From Castor canadensis (lineage: Eukaryota; Chordata; Mammalia; Rodentia; Castoridae): 64,000 bases of DNA. Positions 48,701 to 60,850 of the stretch are shown here, one piece after another. Under the pieces are notes generated by a model. That model was given only the letters and a program-made list of their open reading frames with translations. It was not told where the DNA came from and searched no databases. The stretch covers positions 65,538,951 through 65,602,950 of the forward strand of contig NC_133402.1 in NCBI RefSeq assembly GCF_047511655.1. Reading direction: 5' to 3'. Within the stretch, counting starts at the first letter, position 1. The number at the start of each line of letters is the position of its first letter. Both the position numbers and the translations under genes were made by a program.

Positions 48701-48937
48701 TCTATAATGTTACTTTGTTCATGTCTGGGGGCCCTCTTATTTTTTTCTAGCTGTTAATATAATTCTTTTTAAAAAATCACAACTTAGAGATAATTAACAC
48801 TAATTTTATGCCAAAGTTTTAAAAAACACTATTTAGGTGTAAAAGATAATCAGCATCTATCCTCTAAAAGTTTTAAGTATAGAACGTAAAAGTTAAGCAG
48901 CCTTTTAAAGTACAAGTTTTTAAGCTTGTTTTTTCTA

Positions 48938-49137
48938 GCTGGGCACGTGGCTCATGCCTATAGCCTGTAATCCCAGCTACTTAGTTAGCAGAGATCAGGA
49001 GGATCACAGTTAAAGCCAGCTGGGGCAAATAGTTCACAAGACCCTCTCTCAGAAAAACCCATCACAAAAACGGGCTGGTGGAGTGGCTCAAGATGAAGGT
49101 CCTCAGTTCAAGCTCCCATTCTGAAAAAAAAAAAATT
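48938..49137 (+). repeat. Composite B1+ID-type SINE
   Basis: GCTGGGCACGTGGCTCATGCC, GTAATCCCAGCTACTTAG, then CGGGCTGGTGGAGTGGCTC and CAGTTCAAGCTCCCATTC and an A-run. Confidence 0.85.
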
Positions 49138-49669
49138 GTTTTCCATTATGAAATCAATTATTTTAATGTCTCATTTAAATTCTTCAGTTCTCATTAATGA
49201 TTATTTGTTGCCTAACTCAAAATAAATAAATAAAGGTTATAACTAATCTCCATTCACGGTTGTTCATGCATTCAGGCAACAAACAGTCACCATCCAGACT
49301 CGACTCTTTCAAGATTCCAACATGAATTAGACACTTCTCGCTTTGAACATCTGCATGCACAAGCACATCACCATTCTAAATAATAAACTGAATGATACTG
49401 AGTTTTTTAAGTCTGAAATATACTTAAAATTTTATCAGAGAAAAATATGTTCTGAATTTTGGACACTAGATATTTTGAATACATTTCAAAGTCCTAGATA
49501 AAATAATAACTCAAATAACCTTTTCAAGACAATATTAGGTTGTCATTTATTGTTTTTAATGATAATATGTATTTGAAATTGGTATGTAATTAAATAATAA
49601 AGATTTTGTTCCTAAAAAGAAAACAATTATCAAAATGTTATTACTTATTGCAAGAATAAAACAATGAAA

Positions 49670-49755
49670 GGGCCAGGCATCGGTGACTCTCGCCTGTAAT
49701 CCTAGCTACTTGGGAAGCTGAGATCAGGAGGATAGCGGTTCGAAGCTATTTTCTA
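49670..49755 (+). repeat. B1-like SINE, 3'-truncated
   Basis: GGGCCAGGCATCGGTGAC, GCCTGTAATCCTAGCTACTT and GAGATCAGGAGGATAGCGG, then unrelated sequence. Confidence 0.85.
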
Positions 49756-50934
49756 AAGTTTTGTCTTTTTTGTGTGATTTTTACTGTTCACCAATGGGGC
49801 ATGTCACCTAACACACTTATGCACTAATTTCTTCCTCTGTCACAAGGTGATTTCAGTTTTTAAAAGGATACTCTGTAGATAATTCATCTGGGACAATATG
49901 ACATTATGTTTGCCTCAGGTCTTTGGCTTAAGTGAGCCTTTGGGCTTTGGTCCAGTCCTATTCTGACACTTAATATCTCTGACCTGTGGAATGGTTTCTT
50001 AGCCTCATGATTTGGTTGAAATGAAATTACTATTGAACATAAAAAGGAGTCAAGGAGTAGGAAAGTCCCCAGGCACAGCATAGTATGTTAAGGCTTTCCC
50101 TCTATTTTTCTCCATTGTCATTGGCTTCTCCCTGCTGTGAATGCTACACTGGAACCAAAATATCTGCAGTGGCTCCAGCATTACATTGATAGAAATTCAT
50201 CCAGAAAAAGGAAAAACCAATGCCTATCTTTGCCCAGAAGGTGCCCAAAAGATGTGCCCTTGTGTCATTGGCTAGAATTGAGTTATAGGGTCATTTCTAA
50301 ACCCGACACACTAGGAGGAAGGAACTGAACTGCCCACTCACGTTTATCTACCAGCTTCTACTATTGAAGTCATAGGTAGAGGTCAGCTTTCTCTGAATCA
50401 CATGGGAGAGGGTGTATTTCAGAAACTTAACAAAATTTGGGTTCAATTAAGAAGAATGACTAGGTAACCAACAGAAGTCAAAAACAATATACTAACTATC
50501 CAGGAAAGAAGTTGAAAACTCTGTATTCTTAATATATCTGCCCCTCCAACCCCTAGCCCCTCTCCTCTCCATTCCTCTGCAGCCAATGTGTCACAATTTT
50601 AGGTAGATTAAAATCTAGAGTTTGCATGGTTATGAAAAGGGTATCCACAATTATCTGACCCAGTGTTAAAATAATCCTTTTTCCTTCTATGTATTAATAT
50701 GAGACTTGATTTTTTTCATATAATTCAACCAAAAGGCAACAACACCACAAAATATTGAATGCAGAAGACAAAAGTACAGCTGTGTTCTATTAAGCTAAAT
50801 ATTAAAGAAATTTTCCATTCTTTTTACTATTCTTATAGAAAAGTTATTTTTCACAAAATATGTTATTTATGTTAACATTGTTATTTTAAAGTGAATAAAT
50901 ATTATTAAAATGTGTATTTTCTTTTCTTTTTCTT

Positions 50935-51005
50935 TTAGTGGCAAAACTCCAGACCTCAGGCATTCTAGGCAAATGCTTTATCCCTGAGCTCAATCCCTAG
51001 TCCAT
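50935..51005 (-). repeat. ID-like SINE, minus orientation
   Basis: CTTTTAGTGGCAAAACTCC, AGGCAAATGCTTTATCCCTG and AGCTCAATCCCTAGTCC are a reversed, diverged ID. Confidence 0.6.
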
Positions 51006-51687
51006 AAAATGTCTATTTTACCTTTGAAATGGTAACTATAGATGAATGTAACTCATGCAAACAAAACATCTTTGGGACTTTTAATAATTTTTAAGTATAC
51101 ATTGTTTTCCTAAAATTAAAAAGTTTGAGAATTTCTGAGCTAAGAAGTGGGCCTTTTGCTTTTGTTATCATAGTGTCTGTAGGATATCTAAAAGTATCTG
51201 CTTTTGAGAAAGTGCAGGAGGGAGAGGTGTTGAGGATGTAGGGGGGAGGGTTGTCGATAGAGGAGGAGGCTGCAAGTGACAATATCCAGAGTGCTGGTGG
51301 AGAGAGCTTCTTGGGAGAGTCAGTGGTCACAATGAATGCAGGTCCATCTACAGCTGGACCATGAATATGGAGGGAAGGTGGGTCAGCACTGTCTCTGTTA
51401 AGTAGAAGACAGAGGTCTTTTTGAGATTGTGGGTTAGATCTTGAGTCTACAATCAAGGTGCTATGCAGGCCATTACAGGAACAGGAGAGAAGCTTCCCTA
51501 CAGTAGAGTACAGTCTTATGTTAGCAAATGATCAAAATGAATTTTTGAATTTCTGAATGATCCTATGGAAGAAATTAATGTGGGTTTTTTGATGTTGTTG
51601 TTATTGAATATTGTTCATCTAGACTTTGCCTAGCTCATGTGAAGAGAAGAAAACATAAGGAAAATACTGCTTTATAAAAATAAGGCC

Positions 51688-51778
51688 ATGGTAGGGATCA
51701 ATGGTAGAGCATTTGCCTAGCATGTACAAGGCCCTTGGTTTAATCCTCATCACTGCCAATAAATGAATAATAAAAAAC
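51688..51778 (+). repeat. ID-like SINE
   Basis: GGTAGGGATCAATGGTAGAG, GCATTTGCCTAGCATG and GGTTTAATCCTCATCACTGCC. Confidence 0.78.
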
Positions 51779-51904
51779 CTTGGAATTAGATATCTTCAGT
51801 GAATCTTACTCTGAATAGCAAATGAAAGTATACTTTTGATTCTAGGAAAGTCACTACCCTCCTTCTTTATGTCTACTGTAGATTAAAAGCTGTGACTACT
51901 TCCT

Positions 51905-52125
51905 TTTCTTTTTGTTTTTGTACTGGGGATTAAACTCATTAACTTGTGCTTGCTAGGCTCAAGTGTTCTACCAGTTGAGCCACTCCACATCCCCCAGTCC
52001 TTTTGATTTTAAGTTTGTTTTTCTGTAGGGTCTCATGTTAGCTTTGCCTGGACTGGCCTCAAACTGCAAACCTCTGCCTCTCTGGTAGCTAGGAGTGCAG
52101 GTGTGTACCAAGACACTCCTCCAAA
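51905..52125 (-). repeat. Composite B1+ID-type SINE, minus orientation
   Basis: TGTACTGGGGATTAAACTC, GTTGAGCCACTCCACATCCC, GTAGGGTCTCATGTTAGC and TGGTAGCTAGGAGTGCAGG. Confidence 0.82.
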
Positions 52126-52187
52126 GCTGTGACTATTCCTAATATACCACATGCTTAAAATTCAAAGCAAGAATACCATTTGATTTT

Positions 52188-52628
52188 ATTTGTTTGTTTT
52201 CCTTTGTTGTTGTACCCTTGGGTGGGGGTACATTGTGGCATTTACAAAAGTTCTTGCAATGTATCAAATATATCACACGTGAATTCACCTCCTCTTCTGT
52301 TCTCCTTATCCCTCCCCACCCCAGCCCCCAATTCTTGAAGTAGTTTCAACAGGTATATTCTTGCATTTACATATATGTGTACACATTTTTTGTGTTGTAT
52401 TCACCCTCCTACCTCCTTTCCCTATCACCTACCTTCTCCCACTGGTACCAGCCTTCCCCACTAGGCAGGGTTTGTTCCACCCTCCTGTTCTTCGATTTTG
52501 TAGAAGAAGAAAGAGAAAAGATAAAATGAAAACATGACATTTTAACTTGTTTGAGATAAAGGTAGCTAACAGGGAGTTTCCTTGTGATATCTCCATGTGT
52601 ATATGTATTATAATCCCATTTGTAAGGC
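52188..52628 (-). mobile_element. L1 3' UTR, minus orientation
   Basis: GGTGGGGGTACATTGTGGC, GTAGTTTCAACAGGTATATTC, CCACCCTCCTGTTCTTCG and GGTAGCTAACAGGGAGTTTC are the reverse of the 44785-type tail. Confidence 0.87.
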
Positions 52629-54849
52629 TGAAAACTTATGCTTGATCCAAAATCTCTCCTTAAAACTAGCATCCAAAGTTCCTTAAAATAGAATTGCATT
52701 GCATTGATGTAACATTAAAAATATGTGTGCTCCACCCTGTTTCTGTCTCTTCCAAAGAGGCCTCATCCTTTTCTAGCAATTCTATGAAAACATCAAATAA
52801 TATTAAATCAACCTAATTCATGGTTCAACTTGAGTTCGAATGTTTGGCTAGGGGCAGTTAGTCATGAGTTGTTCACACTATGAGATAGGTGGAAGGTCTT
52901 GGCACAGACCTGCCATATGTCAAGGTACAGCCAGGTGGGAGAAGGCACTTTCTGATGGCAAGCAGAAGACATCAAGACATAAGAGGAGATCTTATGTTTC
53001 ATCGAGAGATAATCTTACTTTTCACAATCAGCTACAGCCCTGTAAGACAGGCTGAATATTTTATTGCTGAAAGGAGCAGTGACTAGTACCATGCATGTTG
53101 TTAAATTGTTTTAGCAATTCAGGGAACTGTGAAACCTACATCTCACATTGCACAGTAACCTCTTCACACTGTCATGAAGCCAAAACTAAACTTTCTTCAA
53201 ATGATGCAGCAAAAAGTCATACAAGATTTCTCTGAGAGATGGACATGTGGAAGTCTCAACAGTGCTTGACAAGAAGGGAGCAACAATGACATAGGTTGTC
53301 TTGATGGGGACTCTAGGAATTTATGAGTGCCTGGTTCTCAGCACTTACTTAACAATGAGAATATGTATCCTGATTTTTTTAGTCAAATTTGGAAACTGAG
53401 TCTTTTTCAATATTTAGCACGCACTTTCCCAAACTACTGCAAAGGCAATTTCATGCCAACATTAAATAAAGAGGCAAGTTTCTGTGGACCTTCTCCCTAC
53501 ATTAGTACGTAAAAGTCACTCCTAACATTGGTTTGAATTTAGAGTAAGGGAAAACTGATTTCTGTTCATTGTAGGGATTACATGTTTTGATGAACCATTT
53601 TTGTTAAAACTGATAATGAATGAGTCACTATTGTGATTACACCTTTCATTTAAATTTTTTGACTTGATGCTAAATAAAATTTATGCTTAAAATAATTTTA
53701 AAAATACTTAGTTTTCTGACTATATAAATCTAGTTTCAAATTATGTACAGTCTAGAAACTTGCTAAGCATGCTATTTTACAGAAGTGGATGTCTCTATAT
53801 TAGCACTATGCTTACTAACTTTCTTTATAAGTTTACTAAACAAGTGAGAAATGTCACATGCATAGTTTCACAGTTCACACTGTCTGGAAATTAGTAATGC
53901 AGGCTTACATATTAACAATAGCCACATGAATTGCATCACCCCCTAAATATCAAACTGTGGGGATTTTTTTAAAAACCTAGAGATTTTATATTGTCTCTTT
54001 ATGAGAAATTTCTGGAAAGATTTAAACTACCTTATATTCAAGCTTTCAATTTTTTTTTTACTTTACACAAATCTTAAATTTAAATCTTATTAAAATACTT
54101 AAGGTTATCATTTAACTCAAAATCATTCTTTTCTAGCTTTTCTGTGTATAAAATCTATTTGTACTGCATCCACAAATCTTGTACTTTGAAGGAGTCTAAG
54201 AAGGTTTTCTACAACATCTGCTCTGTGCTGCTTAATTATCTACAAATATTCTTGGTATTATATGTAAAAAGTATTTAAAATATGAATAGAAAATGTGTTT
54301 ATACTATAAACTCTTTTTTAATGAATCAGCATTGCAAAATTTAATAAGTATGGATGCATTCCCATTCAAAAATTAAGAAATGTGTGCTTCAATATTGAAT
54401 TTGAGGTTTTCATTGAAAACAAATGGCATTTGGTAATATTTTATTTGTAAGTTGGATGTTTTATTGTATTATTTTTAAATACCACCCATCAAATTTATAA
54501 TACTTATAGATATATTTTAATTCTTTTCAATTATGATAATGAAAGTCTAAGGAAAGTTTTATAATCATACTTTCATAATTCAGCAGTAGTTTGACTATTT
54601 TAGATAACAGGAATTGGACAGTTTAGGTTATTAAAAGTTGGATATCTTTTGTTCTGTGTCTTGACTAGGGGTCAAATTTTCTTCCTAGTGAGGGCTGTAG
54701 CAACTATTGAAAAAGAATTATATTTTTAAAATGTCATCTACCTTAATTAAAACAAATGGAATCTTTTTTTTAAAGATTAGAGAAATAAAAGGATGATTTT
54801 TTGCTGCTTAGTGTACCCTTCAGTTTTTTCTGTATGTGGCAGGTGGAAG

Positions 54850-55230
54850 GTTACCTTTCCACAGCAAATCTGATTCTGTCCATCTCTTACTTCCAACTCT
54901 TTGATGACTTTCAGTTGACACTGATTGAAGGTCAACTCTCCCTTGCCAACCAACTCTCCAAATCTTCCTTCACACACCCTCTTGCTCACTACCACTCAGC
55001 AATGCCTGTTTGCTCTCCTACTTTGACCTTCAAGTCCCTGGAATACCCTTGCCTAATACTTCCTTCATCTAGTCAACCTTAGTTACATTTAGGTTTTTGT
55101 TTAGATATTTTCTTATCAAAGCCTTCCGTGACTCAGATAGTCCTCTACACCTGCTCACACCCAAGCACATTGTGTTTCTTTCATCACATCTACCATGCTT
55201 GTCCTTTCACCTTTGTCCTCTCTGATTGCT
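54850..55230 (+). mobile_element. L2 relic
   Basis: CAACTCTTTGATGACTTTC, CTTCAAGTCCCTGGAATAC, CAAAGCCTTCCGTGACTC and CACATTGTGTTTCTTTCATC follow L2 order. Confidence 0.55.
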
Positions 55231-55631
55231 GAAACATTCCAGGAAACAATGAAAATCTACTTCTGCTTAGTTCAACACACTGCACCCCCAGTGCTCTGGA
55301 TACATAAAGTGTAGGAAGCTTTACAACTGAAGGAAGTATTGGTGTTAAATACAGCATCAACATGGCTTTATACAAGATATTTTCATTCAGGTCCTGAGAG
55401 CTGCAGCAACTAATTAAAACTCCCTTATCAAATTGCATTGTTTCAAAGGACAGTAGGAAAGCAAGATAGTTTTGTTGGAACCACAGTCTGTCCTTACTAA
55501 CAGATAAACACAGACTATCTACGAAGAGCTCTTTAAAACATTTCTTTCCAGATCACCTCTTTTCCCACAAATCAAGTATAATTACATAGCTATATTAAAA
55601 AGAACAGAATAGATCTTACATGTTATCAAAC

Positions 55632-55980
55632 ACAGTAGACCCTTGGTATCTGCAAGCCTGTGGATCCAAGAACAACCAAATTGAGGAAAAACTGCACAGT
55701 CAGGATACACAGAGCTCAGTGTTGAATGCTGCAAGTGCTTTATTTTCCCCATAACACTGCTCAATATTCGCTAAAGACATGTTGCCTTTCAACAATTCCC
55801 AGATATTTACTTTATCACTTAAATTAAACACACACACTTTTACCTTGCTTTTGGGTACCACTTGCTTTTTGGGAAGCAGATTGTCACAAAATGAAGGACG
55901 GGGAAACACTCAGCAGATCACCCAATGATTTAAACACAAATTTTGATCACACAGAACTGACTGAGCGCTTCTCCACATCC
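55632..55980. mobile_element. Probable DNA-transposon relic
   Basis: CAGTAGACCCTTGGTATCTG, CTGTGGATCCAAGAACAACC and AATTGAGGAAAAACTGCAC resemble the terminal region of Tigger-type elements. The inner part is not recognised. Confidence 0.4.
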
Positions 55981-56099
55981 ACTGAGGTGAGCAATGTGGA
56001 GAGCTGGAACTTAACAATTTTGGTTTTGAAATCTCTTTTATTTTTTTATTATTTTGACTGTGCTTGGTCAAAATTGCTTATGGCAAATCTGTGTATAAT

Positions 56100-56345
56100 A
56101 AATCCACGAACAAGGCAGGCTTACTGTGTACACACTTATGTGAGCACCACACCAGTCACGACTCAGAGCATTTCCTACTCCATAGAAAATGCCCTCAGAT
56201 CCTTTCAGGGCAATGCTCAACCTGTCCTGGCAGCAGCCACTGCTCTGATTTCCAATACTGTGGACAGCCTGGTCAGCAACAAGGAAAGAGCTACTGACAC
56301 AGGCCCTTTGGATGAGTCTCAGAATGTTACGTGAGTGAAAACGGA
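56100..56345. other. Unclassified segment with overlapping open frames on both strands
   Basis: The right end of a 147-codon plus-strand frame (55891-56334) and a 94-codon minus-strand frame (56068-56352) coincide here. The plus frame ends at a TGA inside a GTGAGT-like donor. No domain is recognised. Together with the next feature it makes a roughly 600-bp stretch of unusual composition. Confidence 0.25.
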
Positions 56346-56551
56346 CAGACACAAAACAGCACAGAGCGGGCTTCCATCTCTATGAATAACCAAATTTCGA
56401 AATGCTCTTCAGTAGACTTTGGGCTGCTCCCATGTGCTGACCGGGGCCTGCTCCGCCACTGGCAGACAGCAAATTCTAATTCTCCAGGGTTAGCGACAGG
56501 GACATTAAAAGGCATTGTTTTAAAAAAAATGTGAGAATGATGACAGTCCAT

Positions 56552-56662
56552 TCACATTTCATCCGACACACCGGACTCCTTTGTAAACGTTTTTAGCTCC
56601 GTGAGCGCAGTCATCCACATCATCGCAGTATAGTGATGGCTGAAGGCACGCACCACGGCCTT
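56552..56662 (-). other. Candidate orphan terminal coding exon or pseudogene fragment
   Basis: On the minus strand a pyrimidine-rich TTGCTTTCCCTTGTGCAG acceptor is followed by an open frame of 36 codons to TGA, reading KAVVRAFSHHYTAMMWMTAL and on to GVSDEM. Six or more CpGs are kept within 111 bp although the surroundings are CpG-poor. I do not recognise the peptide, and no upstream partner exon was found. It may be a pseudogene piece, a conserved non-coding element, or chance. Confidence 0.25.
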
Positions 56663-57104
56663 CTGCACAAGGGAAAGCAAGAAAATGTTCCAAGGGTCCC
56701 AAATCAATATTTCACCCTCTAAAACACACAGAACATTGTCTTTAAAAAAATAAACCTCACAACTCAACATCCTGGAGAAATACCAAGTATTTTGTAGTGG
56801 GGAGTTTATGAGAAAATGAAAGTCTTTTGAGGAAATCATCATGACATCTTGGCGTTAATGACGGTCACAGAGAATTGATTGGCTTCACAAAGTTATTAGT
56901 GTGCATTTTATTAAGCTCAGTAAACAGTTTCATAAGCCAGATACAACTTCAAAACTGGCCTCATGGTAGCTGTAAAGCAACTTTATAAAAATCAAATCCT
57001 ATTGTTTTCCTATTGACGGCTATTATCAAAAGAGAGACGCACTGCAACGGGAAACATTTTAATTATATACTATTATTTCAAACTTGATAATCCATCGGAT
57101 TTTA

Positions 57105-57232
57105 TTATTTATTTATTTTGACAAGGTCTTATTTTGTAGTCCAGGCTGGCCTTGAACTTGCAAATCCTCCTGCCTCGGGCTCCTGCGTGCTATGGTTACA
57201 GGCGTTGCCACAATGACCAGCACATCACACTT
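57105..57232 (-). repeat. B1-like SINE, minus orientation
   Basis: TTTGTAGTCCAGGCTGGCC, TTGAACTTGCAAATCCTCC and GGTTACAGGCGTTGCCAC are reversed B1. Confidence 0.88.
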
Positions 57233-57470
57233 GTTTTTAATAGTAATTTGTAAATGTCAGTTTTTCTACTAGTTTCTGTAAGATTCACAAGTCACAATAT
57301 AAAATCACAAAACAACATTAATTTTTCACTTTCAATGAAGACTTAGGATAATTCCAGAAAAAAATACAGCTTGCTGGAATGAAAAGGTGTAATGTAGTCA
57401 TTCTTCTCTAAATGTTACCACTTGGTGGCACGAAAGATTTTACTATTGGCTGAACACCAGCTTCCTCACA

Positions 57471-57516
57471 ATGGAACCAAAAGGAAGTGAAGAGGAGCAA
57501 CTAAAAACAGGTAAGT
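57471..57516 (+). other. ATG followed by a consensus splice donor
   Basis: ATGGAACCAAAAGGAAGTGA opens a 13-codon frame that ends in AACAG|GTAAGT, a full consensus donor. A CCAAT motif on the minus strand lies about 25 bp to the left. It could be a first exon of an unannotated transcript, but nothing else supports it. Confidence 0.15.
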
Positions 57517-57699
57517 GCAATTTTAACAAATTTTAGATTGGGAATCGGGGTTCAAAATTATATAAAGAAAGTATTTTGTTTTATTAATCACAGTAAAAGC
57601 ACTAAAATAGGTATGCATCAAATTACCAAAACGAAACCTTAACTAGAAAAGAGAACCAAGGAGTCGTGTCTTTATAGGTGACAGAAACGGGGCAAGAGT

Positions 57700-57790
57700 A
57701 AATGAACTCATTCATTCATGGGGTAGTTATCGAATGCCAGCAATTTTCAAGGCACTGTGCCAGGGATTTGGGGAATGCAAACATCAGTCA
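57700..57790 (+). repeat. Fragment of ancient mammalian repeat
   Basis: AACTCATTCATTCATGGGG, GGCACTGTGCCAGGGATTTG and GGGGAATGCAAACATC resemble the left end of the family seen at 17400. Confidence 0.45.
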
Positions 57791-58279
57791 GTCACGTCCC
57801 CACCTCAAACAGAAACACACCCTTATGTGAGGAACTCTGAGAAAGCCAGTGCTGTTTCTCCAGGAGACTGGGTTGTGAGAGTTTTTTAAAGGACAATAGG
57901 TTGAGTGTTTGGAGGATTAAATAAAGATTGATTCTGGGAACCTGGAGTTTAAACATTTGCTTATTTTCTTCCTGTGCAGGTAAGTCCGTCTCATCTTGTG
58001 TGCCTGTATCAATCATTACATATGTGATACTATAAGTAATTGCACTCATGGAGCTAGAAAAAAATTTAAAAATGAGCACATGTGTTGGATGAAGTTTGAG
58101 AGAATAGAAGGGATACAAATGAGGCAAACCAAGCATGATGGGATCTGTTGCAACTGCAGAGACCTGGGAAGCCCTTTAATAAATAAAATTTTTAACTGCT
58201 CCTCTTTTCCTTATGGAGAGCTGACACTGCTGAACTCACTCTTCAGTGACTAAATTCATTTTGAAGATATACATATTTT

Positions 58280-58597
58280 TTCCAATAGTGGGGGTTTGAA
58301 CTCCCTCTTGCTAGGCAGGCAGGTACCACTTGAATCGTACCCCCATCCCTTTTTTGGTTTTAGTTATTTTTCAGACATGGTCTCACATTTCAGTCTGGGG
58401 TCAGCCTTAGATCATGATCCTATCTATGCTTTCTGTGGAGCTGTGGTTACAAGTACATGCCATCGCACCTGGCTATTTTTGTTGAGATAGAGTCTAGCTA
58501 ACTTTTTGCTCAGGTTAGTTAGCATCCCATGTGATCCTCCCAATTTCTATCTCCCAAGTAGCTGAGATTATAGGTGTAAGCCACTGTGCTTAGCTGA
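58280..58597 (-). repeat. Composite B1+ID-type SINE, minus orientation
   Basis: GGGTTTGAACTCCCTCTTGC, CAGACATGGTCTCACATTTC, a second reversed B1-like unit with GAGATAGAGTCTAGC and CAAGTAGCTGAGATTATAGG. Confidence 0.82.
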
Positions 58598-58631
58598 TGA
58601 TACCATTTTATTTATTTGTTTATTATTTTAT

Positions 58632-58755
58632 TATTATTTTTTGGTGGTCCTGGGTTTTGAGCTCAGGCCTCATGTTTGTTAAGCAGGCACTCTACCACTT
58701 GAGCCACTCTGCTAGTTCTCTTTTGTGTAGACTATTTTCAAGATAGGATCTGATG
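58632..58755 (-). repeat. tRNA-derived SINE half, minus orientation
   Basis: TTTTTTGGTGGTCCTGGG, TTTGAGCTCAGGCCTCATG and CTACCACTTGAGCCACTCTG, then the start of a truncated B1-like part. Confidence 0.8.
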
Positions 58756-60329
58756 AAAATATGACAATTCAGTGAATCTCTGCATGCTGCATGGAAAGAT
58801 GCCCATCATTCTTCTTTCCTACCTTCTTCAGGAACCAGAATATAGTGGGCAGGTTTAAAAGCTTTACCTCTCCTATGCTGAGGAATTTTTAGATTTGTCT
58901 GGAGAAAAGATGCATCAAGGGAAAAGAAAGACATTGACACTTGGAGCCTTCTCCAAACAACATGTTCAGATCTGCTGTCCTCTTCTCACTTAAGAAATGT
59001 CCACCAGCTGACAAAACCCACCTAAGCACCCAGAGCTCTCTGTGATCTTCTGAGCACCTCACTCATCTAGGAATAAAAAGCCAAAGACAGTCAGGCCCTT
59101 TGTGACAAACCTCCACATAATCGGAGTATCCAAAACAAAACAAAACAGAAAGTAAGTGGGAGGTTACAGAGTGCAGAAAAGAAATAGGAGAAACTAGCCC
59201 GCTTTCCACATAAACACTGTATTTGAGGGATTCAAAGTAGATGTGCTCATGAAATAAGAACTGGGTGCTATTCAAAGATGAGCATTCAGAAAATAAGAAA
59301 GAATTTTTAATTTTGAATTATGGCACAGAGAATTTGAGAATGAAATAGACTGAAAAAATTTTCTAGCAAAGTAAAGGCAAAAAAAAGAAAAGAAGAAATG
59401 AAAAATATGAGAAGGAAAACGGGAAATGAGAAGATCTATGCAGGACAGAATAGAAAAACTAGAGTGGAACAGTTTTCAGTGGAGTAGTCCATTGAGCAAA
59501 CAGAGCAATGGGTCACAAAAGACTTAGCCAAGATATGTTATTTTGTCACTGAATTTCTTGTACAGGACACAGATGATTTCAAAGGGGAGAGAAAGAGAAA
59601 ACATATGTTCTATATACAGGATTGATTAAAAGTCATTGTGATAATGGGGACAATTATTCCAAAATGAATCTAAAATTCTATATTCAATGAAACTGGCATT
59701 TAAAATATGATAATGAGCTGAAGAGATTTGTAGGTATCTACAATTTCAAAACACTTACTTTCATGTACCTTGTCTTAGGAAGTTTAGAGGATGTACTCCA
59801 CCAAACCAGGGTACTGGGGTCTAATACAGAAGAGAGTCTAAGAGATCCCAAAGACCAGAGTACAGGGAAATTCCATGGGAGTGGGAGGCCGCTCCCCCCA
59901 CCCCGTCCAGCTGGGGTCAAAACAAAGGTTTGCTCTAGGACAGTTACCTCTAAGAAAGAAGAGAAAAATTGCTTGATATCATTGACCACATTGAGTGGAA
60001 GTTTTGCAGCTTATCCCAAAGAATAAAAAGATAATGTTGGCATACAGCAAAGTTAGCAACTGAATATAAAACATTAATGATAATCAATTGAATGTAAATG
60101 TAAGACTGTTATTAATTCCAGGAAAATCAGAAAGTATACAAAAAAAGGAAATTAAGTCACCATAAATTACTTAGCACATTACTTGAGCGTCTCTGCAACA
60201 GGAAGAAGTTCCTCCATCTGTTTGCTCTGGTTAATGGAAGTCCAGGAAAAAGCATTATGTCAGCCTGGCAAATGGTTGTGTTCGGCTCCTGGGTCATAGA
60301 GAAACAGCTTATTTCGGCCCTTTGTATGA

Positions 60330-60850
60330 AGTTTGGCTTAAGTTGGCTTCATCTTTCCTTCTTTGGTTACTATTGCTGTGTAACAAATTTACCCCAAGCT
60401 TGGCCCCACACAGCTTAGTACAACAGTTTTTGTTTCCTTTTGCTTTGCTTTTTAACTTAAGTTTCTGACATCAGGAATCCAGAGAGGGTCTCTCTATGTC
60501 TGTGGAGTGAGGAGGGAGGAATCGAAGTCTGGGAGAAAACCAACAGAGCTCGGGCCATCTGAAGGCTCATTCTCTCTTTCTTGGGTTCAGTGCCTGCACA
60601 TCATTTCTGTGCAAGTCGTGATCTAATTCACAACGTGACAGCCTCAGGCTGTTCAGGCTTTCCATAGTAGTGTAGGCTCCAAGCGTGACTGTTGTAGAGA
60701 AAAGCTAGAAACTGCATGTTCATGTCTCAGCTTCATAAGCCACAGTGTCACTCCCACCCTACTCAACTGTCTCAAAGGCACAATCACAAGACTTCCTGTA
60801 TTCAAGGGGAGAGACACAAGTACTGTCAGAGTTTGATGACCATGTTCCAG
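60330..60850. repeat. Unclassified old interspersed repeat
   Basis: GGTTACTATTGCTGTGTAAC and AAATTTACCCCAAGCTTGG strongly suggest a common mammalian repeat beginning near here, but I cannot assign its class by eye. Confidence 0.35.

Noticed and set aside
57418..57431. CCACTTGGTGGCAC as a CTCF site.
   Set aside because: It differs from the core consensus at a key position, and no flanking motif is present; a motif-score test would be needed.
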